From contig NZ_JAODAB010000021.1 of assembly GCF_025336485.1 (NCBI RefSeq), positions 42,594 to 106,593 of the forward strand: DNA of 64,000 nt, in the 5' to 3' direction. Both the position numbers and the translations under genes were made by a program. This document shows, piece by piece, positions 46,725 to 55,652 of the stretch (within the stretch, counting starts at the first letter, position 1; each line of letters begins with the position of its first letter). The notes beneath the pieces were generated by a model. That model had not been told where the DNA came from. It did not search any database and saw only the letters and a program-made list of their open reading frames with translations. Source of the DNA: Pseudomonas citri. Lineage in GTDB: Bacteria > Pseudomonadota > Gammaproteobacteria > Pseudomonadales > Pseudomonadaceae.

Positions 46725-47509
46725 CAGGTGTGCAACCCTTTGCGGGCAACGGCAGCGCCTGCTTGCAGCGCCTTGCCGATCTGCCCCTCGAAATGCCCTT
46801 GGGTCATCACTTGCAGAGCGGCCGCGGTCACCCCCCGATAGGCAACCAGGGCATCGATCATCTGTTGCGCATCGTGATGGGCCAGCAGTTGGCTGCTGTT
46901 CACCACCACGTTTTTTGCCGCGAGCTGCGCGATATCGGCAGGTATGCCGGCAGCCATCGCCTGATTGCTCAACGCCGTCATCAGTAGGGCCGGAAACGCA
47001 GGACCGGTGCCCGACAGCGCGGAAAGATAGTCGATGAAACTTTCTTCCTGGACCTCAGCCGCAGTCCCCACGGATTCAAACAGGCGCTGCACGAGATCCC
47101 TCGTCTGCGCATCCGTCTCGCCCAGGCAAAACCAGGGCGTGAAGGACTGTCCGATTTCCACCGCCGCGTTGGGCATCGCCCGCACGACCCGCGAAGCCGA
47201 AGTCTGCGTGGCAATCGCCCGGGCCGTGATCCCGGCCATCAGGGAAATGACCGTCTTGCCGGTCGCATCGATGCCCAGGCTGGCGAAGTGCTCGGGTCGA
47301 ACCGCAATGACGATGACATCACAGTGCTCCACCAGCGCCTGGTTATCCGTGACCAGGCGAACGCCTTGCTGTGCCAGCGGATGACTGCCCGAGCGGTTGG
47401 AGATAATCAGATTGCCGGCAGGCAGCAAGGCCTTCGCCAGCACCGCCTGCGCTATCGCCCCGCCCAACCAGCCCGTTCCACCGATGATGCCCAGCGTCTG
47501 GCCGATCAT
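46724..47509 (-). CDS. proC: Pyrroline-5-carboxylate reductase family protein
   Basis: The 261-residue ProC-family enzyme has the NAD(P) motif LGIIGGTGWLGGAIAQAVL and the C-terminal helices with LSGTGPAFPALLMTALSNQAM. The usual ProC motif is SGSSPAY, so SGTGPAF is close but not identical. Housekeeping ProC is normally elsewhere (next to the YggS gene). This copy, coupled to a TetR gene within a demethylase island, is probably specialised for a proline-type imine. The start overlaps the TetR stop by 4 bases. Confidence 0.82.
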   Translation of the reverse strand: MIGQTLGIIGGTGWLGGAIAQAVLAKALLPAGNLIISNRSGSHPLAQQGVRLVTDNQALVEHCDVIVIAVRPEHFASLGIDATGKTVISLMAGITARAIATQTSASRVVRAMPNAAVEIGQSFTPWFCLGETDAQTRDLVQRLFESVGTAAEVQEESFIDYLSALSGTGPAFPALLMTALSNQAMAAGIPADIAQLAAKNVVVNSSQLLAHHDAQQMIDALVAYRGVTAAALQVMTQGHFEGQIGKALQAGAAVARKGLHT

Positions 47510-48204
47510 TTTTCAGAGGTTTCTTCGAAAGTGTCGGTCAAGGGCACGAAAACCCCTGGCTCCTTTTCGGCATAACCGAATTTCCCATAGAAACGATCCA
47601 GCTCGCGTTGCTTGGGGGCTTTTCCGGTGAAAATGCTCACGTAATGAGGAATACGCTCAAAACGCGTCGTGATCAGCTCACTGGTGTTCATGGTGATATA
47701 GCCGATCTGGGTCAGGTAAATCGTTCGGGACCGCGTGTCGGCCCCCTGGTTGTCATAACCAAAACGCTTGAACATGCTCATCAGGGCGTTCATCCGCTGC
47801 TCGTCTGCGGCGGCAACCTCCTGGGCCACTTCGCTCGACTGGAGCGCCCAACTGCGTACTGCAAACTCGAATTGGGAGTCGAAGAGTCGTGGGTTCAACC
47901 AACACTCGAACACATTCAGGATCGCCTCGGAAATGCTCTCCGCATAGGCTTCACATTGGCCGATCAAACCGCCCGTGTTCGTCTCCCGCCAACGGGACAG
48001 CAGGGCGGCCAGCAGTTGTTCGCGGTCCTCGAAGAACCAGTAGAAACTCGTTCGCGACAGAGCGAGGCGCTTGGCCAGCGGCGTGATCCGAACCGCATCG
48101 ATGCCTGACTCCTTGAGCACATCGTAGGCGGCTTCCAACCACCCTTCCGGCGAACCCCGCCAGCCTGTGTCCTGGGCCTTACGTGCCTTCCCCACCTGGG
48201 ACAT
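47506..48204 (-). CDS. TetR-family transcriptional regulator
   Basis: The 232-residue regulator has an N-terminal TetR helix-turn-helix (GIDAVRITPLAKRLALSRTSFYWFFEDREQLLAALL, in part, residues 34-70) and a longer effector domain. It forms an operon with proC. A perfect inverted repeat in its promoter, shared with the etfB/demethylase promoter, suggests it represses both. Its likely inducer is the N-methylated substrate or a derivative. Confidence 0.88.
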   Translation of the reverse strand: MSQVGKARKAQDTGWRGSPEGWLEAAYDVLKESGIDAVRITPLAKRLALSRTSFYWFFEDREQLLAALLSRWRETNTGGLIGQCEAYAESISEAILNVFECWLNPRLFDSQFEFAVRSWALQSSEVAQEVAAADEQRMNALMSMFKRFGYDNQGADTRSRTIYLTQIGYITMNTSELITTRFERIPHYVSIFTGKAPKQRELDRFYGKFGYAEKEPGVFVPLTDTFEETSEK

Positions 48205-48590
48205 CTCGCTTCACCTTCTGCAAAAACACTGTAGAGAATGTACTCTGCCATATGAACAATGTACACATGCGTACATTTTGTTGACCTTACAGTATAGTTC
48301 GCGCATCATGCGCCCCTAGGCAGAGTCTCCCAACCAAGAATAACAACGGGCCGCCCTCATGAAACTTGCAGTACCTCTTTCCGAAAGCCGTTCGACAGCC
48401 GACAAGAAAAACAGCGAGAAACCGGCTTTGCGACACGTTCCATCCCTGACTCATTCCCTGCCCGAACTTCGATAGGTCATTGGCATCACCCGACGACAAT
48501 CAGGTTTTCAAGTACACCGCGTGATGGGGCTGTCCTGTACCCGGGTAGTTGTATTCGCGCGTCATTTCATCCACCAACCGGATCAGTGAT
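48205..48590. other. 386-bp divergent regulatory gap between the TetR and ABC permease genes
   Basis: The left third holds the TetR operator. The rest has no clear hairpin or RNA. A 38-codon open frame at 48359-48475 lacks a ribosome-binding site and homology, so it is not called. The promoter of the transporter operon must lie here, but no confident -35/-10 pair was found. Confidence 0.5.
48237..48277. promoter_or_regulatory. Candidate TetR autoregulatory operator
   Basis: AATGTAC-ACATGC-GTACATT (48258-48277) is a perfect inverted repeat with 7-base arms. A third AATGTAC occurs at 48237-48243 within GAGAATGTACTC. The first 15 bases of the repeat recur exactly at 42943 in the etfB/demethylase divergent promoter. 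Confidence 0.65.
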
Positions 48591-49439
48591 ATGTGGATTA
48601 CACAAGAGAAACTTCCGTTGGGCGAACACATTGCCCGCTATGTCGATTGGTTGACTCAACACGGCGCCGGGATATTCGACGCCATATCGCTTGCCCTTTC
48701 CGGCGTCATAACGGTCTTCGCCCAGGCCCTGGTCTGGTTCAACCCCCTGGGCTTGATCGCCTTGTTCGCCCTCCTCGCTTACTACATCCAGCGCAAAGTA
48801 AGCCTGACCCTCTTTGTCGCCCTTTCATTCCTGCTGATACTTAACCTCGGCTACTGGCAAGAGACCATGGAAACCCTGGCCCAGGTGACATTCGCCACCC
48901 TCGTGTGCGTGATCATCGGTGTCCCCCTGGGCATCGTCGCCGCCCATCGCCCCTGGTTCTACGCAACCTTGCGCCCGGTACTCGACCTGATGCAAACCGT
49001 GCCCACTTTCGTTTACCTGATCCCGACCCTGACGCTGTTCGGCCTGGGCGTCGTCCCGGGGTTGATCTCCACGGTGGTCTTCGCCATTGCCGCGCCGATC
49101 CGCCTGACCTACCTGGGCATCTGTGATGTCCCCGAGGAACTGATGGACGCCGGCAAGGCCTTCGGTTGCTCGCGTCGCCAGCTGTTGGCCCGCATCGAGC
49201 TGCCCCACGCCATGCCCAGCATCGCCGCCGGTATCACCCAGTGCATCATGCTGTCGTTGTCCATGGTGGTGATCGCCGCACTGGTGGGCGCCGACGGCCT
49301 GGGTAAACCGGTGGTCAACGCACTGAATACCGCCGACATCGCCATGGGCTTCGAAGCCGGCCTGGCAATCGTGCTGCTGGCGATCATTCTCGACCGCATC
49401 TGCAAACAACGTGAAACCGTCAAGAGAGGTGACGCATGA
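48591..49439 (+). CDS. Glycine-betaine-type ABC transporter permease
   Basis: The 282-residue inner-membrane protein (ProW/OpuAB family) has about six to seven helices. The permease-ATPase coupling loop is GICDVPEELMDAGKAFGCSRRQLLARIELPHAMP (shown only for position, residues about 175-210, with the EAA-type Gly). ATG 48591 (MWITQEKLPL) matches the family start better than the 14-codon extension. It overlaps the ATPase gene by 4 bases. It serves the two orphan binding proteins of this island. Confidence 0.92.
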   Translation: MWITQEKLPLGEHIARYVDWLTQHGAGIFDAISLALSGVITVFAQALVWFNPLGLIALFALLAYYIQRKVSLTLFVALSFLLILNLGYWQETMETLAQVTFATLVCVIIGVPLGIVAAHRPWFYATLRPVLDLMQTVPTFVYLIPTLTLFGLGVVPGLISTVVFAIAAPIRLTYLGICDVPEELMDAGKAFGCSRRQLLARIELPHAMPSIAAGITQCIMLSLSMVVIAALVGADGLGKPVVNALNTADIAMGFEAGLAIVLLAIILDRICKQRETVKRGDA

Positions 49440-50659
49440 GCATCATCCGTTTCGAAGATGTCGACGTCATCTTCTGCGCCCGTCCGAAGCCCGCGCTGGA
49501 CTTGCTTGACCAAGGCTTCTCCCGCCCGGACATTCTCCAGAAGACCGGCCTGATCGTGGGCGTGGAAAAAGCCAACCTGGAAATAAACAAAGGCGAGATC
49601 TGCGTGCTGATGGGCCTGTCAGGCTCCGGCAAATCCAGCCTGCTGCGCTGCATCAACGGCTTGAACACCGTGAGCCGCGGTAAGCTGTTCGTCGAACACG
49701 ACGGCCGGCAGATCGACATCGCCTCCTGCTCCCCCGCCGAACTGAAGATGATGCGCACCCAGCGCATCGCCATGGTGTTCCAGAAATTCGCCCTGATGCC
49801 CTGGCTGACGGTGCGCGAGAACATCAGCTTCGGCCTGGAGATGCAGGGCCGTCCGGAGAGTGAGCGGCGCAAGTTGGTGGACGAGAAACTCGAGCTGGTA
49901 GGCCTGACCCAATGGCGCAACAAGAAGCCGGATGAGTTGTCCGGCGGCATGCAGCAGCGCGTCGGCCTGGCCCGCGCCCTGGCGATGGACGCCGACATCC
50001 TGCTGATGGACGAACCGTTCTCGGCCCTCGACCCGCTGATCCGCCAGGGCCTTCAGGATGAACTGCTCGATCTGCAGCGCAAACTGCACAAGACCATCGT
50101 GTTCGTCAGCCATGACCTGGATGAAGCGCTGAAGCTGGGCACGCGCATTGCCATCATGAAAGACGGCAAGATCATCCAGTACAGCAAGCCCGAAGAGATC
50201 GTGCTGAACCCGGCCGACGATTACGTACGTAACTTCGTCGCCCACACCAACCCGCTGAATGTGCTGTGTGCGAAAAGCCTGATGACCCGGCTGGATCAGT
50301 GCCTGTACGCCGATGACGAATATTGCCTGGATGCCGTGCAGAATCTGTGGATGAGCGTGGACCCATCCCGGCGCCTGACTCAAATTCGACGTGGCTCCGT
50401 GGCAGCGAACATTCAACGTTGGAGTCCCGCAAACAGCATCGACACGCTGCAACGACAAGTCACCGTGGTGCCACCGGATACCACGATGCGAGACGCACTG
50501 CAGATTCGCTACGAGACGGGCCACCCGCTCATCGTGCAAGATGATGACCATACGGTCTCTGGCGTCCTGGGCGATGCCGAGCTGTATCGCGCGCTTCTCG
50601 GGCAGAACGTCTCGCACCCGGCCCCAACCGCATCGGTCAAAGAGCCTTCGATGGCCTGA
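49436..50659 (+). CDS. Glycine-betaine-type ABC transporter ATPase
   Basis: The 407-residue ATPase (ProV/ChoV-like) has Walker A GLSGSGKSS near residue 60, the Q-loop in VFQKFALMPWLTV, signature LSGGMQQRVGLARAL and Walker B ILLMDEPFSALD. The ChoV-type C-terminal extension is CBS-like and may sense ionic strength or substrate. It powers uptake of betaines across the inner membrane. The LysR gene follows closely. Confidence 0.93.
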   Translation: MSIIRFEDVDVIFCARPKPALDLLDQGFSRPDILQKTGLIVGVEKANLEINKGEICVLMGLSGSGKSSLLRCINGLNTVSRGKLFVEHDGRQIDIASCSPAELKMMRTQRIAMVFQKFALMPWLTVRENISFGLEMQGRPESERRKLVDEKLELVGLTQWRNKKPDELSGGMQQRVGLARALAMDADILLMDEPFSALDPLIRQGLQDELLDLQRKLHKTIVFVSHDLDEALKLGTRIAIMKDGKIIQYSKPEEIVLNPADDYVRNFVAHTNPLNVLCAKSLMTRLDQCLYADDEYCLDAVQNLWMSVDPSRRLTQIRRGSVAANIQRWSPANSIDTLQRQVTVVPPDTTMRDALQIRYETGHPLIVQDDDHTVSGVLGDAELYRALLGQNVSHPAPTASVKEPSMA

Positions 50660-50711
50660 CCGGGCAGCTACGCTCATTCAATCGTAATTGGCATCAGTTC
50701 CGGACCACCCC

Positions 50712-51641
50712 ATGCAACCCAGCGAGATGGACAAGAAAGTCAAAGGCTATCGACGGCTGATACCGTCCATGACGGCGCTATTGGAGTTCGAAGCCGTGGC
50801 GCGGCTTGCCAGTTTCACCCTGGCCGCCCAGGAGCTGGGTGTCACCCAGGCGGCCGTCAGCAAGCAGATCAGGTTGTTGGAGGACACCCTGGGAACCAAA
50901 CTCTTTCATCGACTGCATCGGGCAATCAAACTTACCCGTGAAGGCTATATCCTTCATTCGGTCGTGGCGGAATCCATCCATCGGATGGCAAGCGTATTCG
51001 ACAAGATCTCCGAAGGCATCGGTGAGCAGGAAATCACCCTTGCCTGCACAGGGGCCTTCTCCAATATGAGGATACTTCCCAGGCTGCTCGCGTTACGCAC
51101 GCTGCAGCCCGAACTGAAACTGCGCCTGATCACGCCTTCATTGTCTCCGGGGGCATACCGCGACGACGTCGATCTCGCGATCCGCTTCGGCAACGGCAAA
51201 TGGGAGGATGGAAGCTCCATTTTCCTGTTCGATGAGGAAGTGTTTCCCGTCTGTTCGCCTGCCTGGCTTGCCGCACACCCGGCACCGACGTCACTCGATG
51301 AGTTTCCGGAGACGGCGTTGATTGACTCGGATTCGACGCTGGAGGGCTGGATGACCTGGAACAGCTGGTGCCGGGAACTCGGCGATGCGCGCCCCAAGCT
51401 CAACTACTCGCTTCGTTGCAGCGCCTACAACGATGCGATCCTGGCCGCCCTACAAGGCTACGGCATCGCCCTCGGTTGGGGGCGCCTGGTGACGCATCTG
51501 ATCAATGCAGGAGAGCTGGTCAGAATAACGCCCTACACCGTCAAGCCAAAAGACGCCTATTACATGGTCGTTCCCACCGGTCGGGAGCCGGACCCCATTA
51601 CCCATGCGCTCATCGATTGGTTACGTGACGATAACTTCTAA
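50712..51641 (+). CDS. LysR-family regulator (GcvA-like)
   Basis: The 309-residue protein has a helix-turn-helix in SFTLAAQELGVTQAAVSKQIRLLEDTLG (part; residues 36-62), followed by a GcvA-type effector domain. ATG 50712 is chosen; ATG 50727 and a TTG at 50688 are alternatives, none with a strong ribosome-binding site. It sits between the transporter and the Rieske genes, and the inverted repeat at 51667 before the Rieske gene is a likely binding site. Confidence 0.86.
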   Translation: MQPSEMDKKVKGYRRLIPSMTALLEFEAVARLASFTLAAQELGVTQAAVSKQIRLLEDTLGTKLFHRLHRAIKLTREGYILHSVVAESIHRMASVFDKISEGIGEQEITLACTGAFSNMRILPRLLALRTLQPELKLRLITPSLSPGAYRDDVDLAIRFGNGKWEDGSSIFLFDEEVFPVCSPAWLAAHPAPTSLDEFPETALIDSDSTLEGWMTWNSWCRELGDARPKLNYSLRCSAYNDAILAALQGYGIALGWGRLVTHLINAGELVRITPYTVKPKDAYYMVVPTGREPDPITHALIDWLRDDNF

Positions 51642-51666
51642 CTCGTTGAAAAGTTTGCCTTACTTG

Positions 51667-51685
51667 GCATAACCCATAGTTATGC
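51667..51685. promoter_or_regulatory. Inverted repeat upstream of the first Rieske gene
   Basis: GCATAAC-CCATA-GTTATGC is a perfect repeat with 7-base arms and a 5-base spacer. It contains the T-N11-A spacing used by LysR regulators. It lies 26 bases after the LysR stop and 94 before the Rieske ATG. Confidence 0.6.
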
Positions 51686-51778
51686 GAGCGTGAAAATAAA
51701 GCGCATTGACGGTATTTTTTCGCCTTTCGATACTGTTCCCGCCACCACTACCGACTTTGAAGTTGAGCGAGAATAAGA

Positions 51779-53035
51779 ATGGCCATCGATACCGTGAAAA
51801 CCCACCGTGAACTTCTCACCGACCGTATACCCGGGCACGGGATGCCGGGCGGCATATTTGGTCGCCAGGATATCTTTGAAACCGACGTCGATATCTTTTT
51901 CAGCAAGCATTGGATTCTGGTCGGTGTCACCAGCGATATTCCCGAGCCCGGTGATGTTTCCACAATCGATATCGGCAAGTCGTCCATCCTGTTGGTACGC
52001 GATGACGATGAACAGGTGCAGGCGTTTCACAATGTCTGCCGGCATCGCGGTGCGCGCTTGAAGCCGGCGGGCAAGTCGACGGTGGGCATGCTGGTCTGCC
52101 CTTATCATCAATGGACCTACGACCTGGATGGCAGCCTGAAACACGCCGCGCACATGGGCCAGGGCTTTGACTCCAAATGCAAAAGCCTGCTGCCTGTGCA
52201 TACACGTGTCATCGGCACCCATGTTTTCGTTTGTTTGAGCGACGAGCCGCCGCAAGACATCCAGCACCTTGAGCAGGTCATGACGCCGCGTTTCGCTCAA
52301 TTCGATATCACCCGCTCGAAGATCGCCCACGAATCGGAAATCATCGAGAACGGCAACTGGAAGCTGGTAATCGAAAACAACCGCGAGTGTTATCACTGCG
52401 CCGGCACTCACCCTGAACTGACCGCTTCTTTCCTGCCGGAGGATTTTGGCTTCTGCACCGACGGGCTCAGCGAGGACTCACTTCAGGCACTGGACGAATA
52501 TCACCGCCGCAATGCCGACACCAAGCAGGACTGGGAGAGCGAAGGCTATATCTGCGATGCCATCGAATACCTGGGTGAAGACAGCGTGACTCAGTTCCGC
52601 TCCCAGCGCCTGGTCATTGCCGGTAATGGCGAATCCCAGACCCTCGATACCCGCGTGGCGTGCACCCGGTTGTTTGGCGAGCTGACTCGCCGCGACCTCG
52701 GCGACGTGCATCTGTGGACGCACAACTCGTGGACCCACGTCATGAGCGACCACGCCGTCATCTCCTACATCATCCCGCTGGCGCCGGATAAAACCCTGGT
52801 GCGCACCAAATGGCTGGTCCACGCCGATGCGGTCGAGGGCGTTGATTACCAGTTGGATACGCTGACCGAAGTCTGGGCCGCGACCAACCTGCAAGACGCC
52901 AGCCTCGTCGGCATTACCCACAGCGGAACCCAGGACCCGGCCTACACACCCGGACCGTTCTCGGCGTTCACCGAATCCTATGTCGACCAGTTCTCCCGGT
53001 GGTATTCCGCGCGTCTGGCCGCCCACGGCGTGTGA
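51779..53035 (+). CDS. Rieske-type oxygenase alpha subunit, betaine N-demethylase (GbcA-like)
   Basis: The 418-residue enzyme has the Rieske ligands Cys87-His89 and Cys107-His110 (CRHRG; CPYHQW). The mononuclear iron site is His206/His211 (NRECYHCAGTH) with Asp373 (NLQD). Glu203 takes the bridging position, as in carnitine/stachydrine oxygenases of the CntA/Stc2 type. It would demethylate a quaternary amine, releasing formaldehyde. The partner reductase follows 3 bases later. Homology continues to the C-terminus (DPAYTPGPF...), unlike the second Rieske gene here. Confidence 0.88.
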   Translation: MAIDTVKTHRELLTDRIPGHGMPGGIFGRQDIFETDVDIFFSKHWILVGVTSDIPEPGDVSTIDIGKSSILLVRDDDEQVQAFHNVCRHRGARLKPAGKSTVGMLVCPYHQWTYDLDGSLKHAAHMGQGFDSKCKSLLPVHTRVIGTHVFVCLSDEPPQDIQHLEQVMTPRFAQFDITRSKIAHESEIIENGNWKLVIENNRECYHCAGTHPELTASFLPEDFGFCTDGLSEDSLQALDEYHRRNADTKQDWESEGYICDAIEYLGEDSVTQFRSQRLVIAGNGESQTLDTRVACTRLFGELTRRDLGDVHLWTHNSWTHVMSDHAVISYIIPLAPDKTLVRTKWLVHADAVEGVDYQLDTLTEVWAATNLQDASLVGITHSGTQDPAYTPGPFSAFTESYVDQFSRWYSARLAAHGV

Positions 53036-53038
53036 GGA

Positions 53039-54178
53039 ATGGACATGACGACTTACGAAACGTTGGCATTGCCTGCGCATACCAGCGCCATTCAACGCTT
53101 TACCGACCCGCAGACCTGGGGCGCGTTCGGCGCCCAATGGAACAGCGGTGAACAGAAGACCCTGCAATGTTGCGCCGTGCGCCAGGAAACCCATGACGTC
53201 AAAACGTTCATCTTTCGTTGTGCGGACTTCAGCGCGCTGAGTTTCGAACCGGGTCAGTTCATCACGATTTCCCCCGTCATCGGCGGGCAGGTCATTGCTC
53301 GCTGTTATACCCTGTCATCCTCCCCCACCCGCCCGTTCGCCTTCTCCATCACGGTCAAGCGCGTACCCGGCGGCACAGTGTCAAACTGGCTGCACGACAA
53401 CCTCAAGCCGGGTGATCAGCTAGGGGCGTCCGGCCCATCGGGCAGCTTTACTCCGGTGGACCGTCCAGCCACCCGGCTGCTGTACCTGTCCGCCGGTTCC
53501 GGTGTGACGCCCCTGATGTCGATGACTCGCGCCGCCGCCGACATGGCCGGCAACCTGGACATCGTCTTCGTGCACAGCGCCCGCACGCCCGCGGACATCA
53601 TCTTCCACGACGAATTGAACCGCATGCAGGCCGGCATGACCAAGCTGCGGGTCATCAACGTTTGTGAAGGCTCCGGCGATACCGTCGACTGGCAGCAGCC
53701 GATCGGTCGACTCGACCTGGCCTTGCTACGCCAGCAAGTGCCGGACTTCATGGACCGGGAAATCTTTACCTGCGGCCCGCAGGGCTACATGGAGGCGATC
53801 AAATCGCTGCTCAGGGAAGCGGCTTTCGATTTCGGCCACTACCACCAGGAAAGCTTCGATATCGCCGCACTGCGGGAGGAAACGCCGAGCGAGCCGCCCT
53901 CTTCGGTTGATCAACAGGTGTTCACGGTGTCCCTGTCCCGCTCGGGGAAAACCTTCACCATGTCGGGCAGCCAGACCGTGCTGGCGGCGGCCAAAAAAGC
54001 CGGCGCAATCGTGCCTTCCTCCTGCAGCCAGGGCGTTTGTGGTACTTGCAAGACCGCGCTGCTCAAAGGCACGGTGGACATGAATCACAACGGCGGCATC
54101 CGGCAACGTGAAATCGACAAGGGCCTGCGTTTGCTTTGCTGCAGCAAGCCTACTTCCGATCTGGTGATCGATCTTTAG
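53039..54178 (+). CDS. Rieske oxygenase reductase (FAD/NAD plus C-terminal 2Fe-2S, GbcB-like)
   Basis: The 379-residue reductase has an FAD domain (ARCYTLSSSP near residue 88), an NAD(P) domain (SAGSGVTPLMSM near 151) and a plant-type ferredoxin domain (SSCSQGVCGTCK plus CC at 367-368). It passes electrons from NAD(P)H to the Rieske oxygenase just upstream. It is the only such reductase in the window, so it may serve both Rieske enzymes. ATG 53039 or 53045 could be the start. Confidence 0.9.
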   Translation: MDMTTYETLALPAHTSAIQRFTDPQTWGAFGAQWNSGEQKTLQCCAVRQETHDVKTFIFRCADFSALSFEPGQFITISPVIGGQVIARCYTLSSSPTRPFAFSITVKRVPGGTVSNWLHDNLKPGDQLGASGPSGSFTPVDRPATRLLYLSAGSGVTPLMSMTRAAADMAGNLDIVFVHSARTPADIIFHDELNRMQAGMTKLRVINVCEGSGDTVDWQQPIGRLDLALLRQQVPDFMDREIFTCGPQGYMEAIKSLLREAAFDFGHYHQESFDIAALREETPSEPPSSVDQQVFTVSLSRSGKTFTMSGSQTVLAAAKKAGAIVPSSCSQGVCGTCKTALLKGTVDMNHNGGIRQREIDKGLRLLCCSKPTSDLVIDL

Positions 54179-54240
54179 GCTCTATATGAAAACGTTCATG
54201 CTGCGTTGGACGTCCCCCCCCTGCTCACCTCCACCATACA

Positions 54241-54259
54241 TGCCCAGCCTGGCTGGGCA
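54241..54259. other. Perfect palindrome after the reductase gene
   Basis: TGCCCAGCC-T-GGCTGGGCA is a 19-base symmetric sequence 62 bases after the reductase stop and 99 before the next LysR ATG. It could be a terminator stem without a T-run or an operator. Confidence 0.5.
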
Positions 54260-54358
54260 ACTCAACGATCTCGTCTGACAATGCTGGTCAAATGTTGTAT
54301 AGAGACGGGGCGTGAATGAAGAACCAATGTCCTCGAAAGCTACTGATGAGATTTGGTA

Positions 54359-55336
54359 ATGGCTAAAGCGACTGATCCCGATCAAAACCTCATCAAGTTG
54401 CCCTCGCTACGCGCGGTCAAAGCGTTTGTCGCGGCTGCCCGCTACCAGAACTTCACCCGGGCCGCGGAAGCCCTGTGTGTTACCCAAGGCGCCATCAGCC
54501 GCCAGATTCGCGAGCTGGAAGAGCATCTTGGCACCGAGCTGTTCACCCGGGCCGGACGTGCGGTCGAACTGACGGCGACCGGTTCGATCTTCTTCGATGT
54601 GGTCCAGCTGTCCTTCACCAACATTGGCGAAGCCGCCGAGCGCATTCGTAGCAATAGCGACTCAAAGCATGTCGTGACGTTGTGCTGCTCTCATGCATTT
54701 GCCAATTTCTGGTTGGCGCCAAGGCTCCCGGATTTCTTCGAGACGTATCCTGAGATCGATCTGAATCTGGTGGTGACCCAGAACTTCCTGTCGATGGAAA
54801 CCGGTGTCCACCCAGACCTGATCATTTGCAAGCTGAAGAAGAGTCACGACGGTTATCACAGCCAGCCACTGATGTGCGACGTGATTTACCCGGTGTGCAC
54901 ACCGCAATACCTGGAGAAACACCCACAACTCTCATCCCTCGAGCATTTGCCTGACGCAGCGCTGCTCAATCTGAGCCCTTATGGCCGGTCGCAGGTTGCC
55001 GAGCACGTTGACTGGCGCATGTGGTTTGCCTGTCACAACATCGACCTCAAGGAGCGCTCCAGCGACACCCCCCATTTCTTCAACGCCAACGATTACAACC
55101 TGCTCATCCAGTTGGCCTTGCGTCACCAGGGTGTCGCATTGGGATGGCATTACCTGGTGTCACCCCTGATCAAGGAAGGCCTGCTCGTGCGCCCGGTCCG
55201 GGAAGAATTGGTGCATCGGGAGACGCTCCACTATCTCAATTTCAATGAAGACAAGGCCCGCGATCCCAGTTGCTGCAAATTGCGTGACTGGCTGATAGAG
55301 CAATTCGCAAGATCCCTGGCGCCTGACCGATCATGA
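54359..55336 (+). CDS. LysR-family regulator of the hydroxyproline-betaine genes
   Basis: The 325-residue GcvA-type LysR protein has a helix-turn-helix in NFTRAAEALCVTQGAISRQI (residues about 31-50). The effector domain is unusually rich in Cys and His (VTLCCSHAFANFW; FACHNID). It lies upstream of, and in the same direction as, the aldehyde dehydrogenase operon and is its most likely regulator, by position. ATG 54359 is preferred to a TTG two codons before. Confidence 0.86.
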   Translation: MAKATDPDQNLIKLPSLRAVKAFVAAARYQNFTRAAEALCVTQGAISRQIRELEEHLGTELFTRAGRAVELTATGSIFFDVVQLSFTNIGEAAERIRSNSDSKHVVTLCCSHAFANFWLAPRLPDFFETYPEIDLNLVVTQNFLSMETGVHPDLIICKLKKSHDGYHSQPLMCDVIYPVCTPQYLEKHPQLSSLEHLPDAALLNLSPYGRSQVAEHVDWRMWFACHNIDLKERSSDTPHFFNANDYNLLIQLALRHQGVALGWHYLVSPLIKEGLLVRPVREELVHRETLHYLNFNEDKARDPSCCKLRDWLIEQFARSLAPDRS

Positions 55337-55652
55337 GCCAGGCTCATCAATAGCTGCGCGTAAAAGTCGTTTTCCTGCTTTTCCCTCTCGTTCTATCCTT
55401 CACCTCGACGGCTGACATTCGCTCTTAGAGGTGAAGGACAGCATTATGCGAACCAAACTCTGGTTGTCTAATACCGGACAATAACAATAAGTCTCGCATG
55501 ATGAACTCACAGATCAGATAAGTCCGGCTTCATTGGTTTCGAACTTATTTTTCGACTTTATTTCGGATATTCATCCCTGAAACTACGGGCGGTCTCCGAG
55601 TGCCCGTAGCGCACGGTTTCTAATAAAAAAACTATCAACAGGCGAAATAGCG
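55337..55652. other. 316-bp regulatory gap with two hairpins before the aldehyde dehydrogenase gene
   Basis: TCCTTCACCTC (55396-55406) pairs with GAGGTGAAGGA (55428-55438) across a 21-base loop and may end the LysR transcript. CTACGGGC (55583-55590) pairs with GCCCGTAG (55602-55609) just before the gene. The stretch between them is visibly AT-rich. No open frame with a ribosome-binding site is seen. Confidence 0.55.

Noticed and set aside
48359..48475. 38-codon open frame MKLAVPLSES...
   Set aside because: It has no ribosome-binding site and no recognisable homology, and it lies in a regulatory gap.
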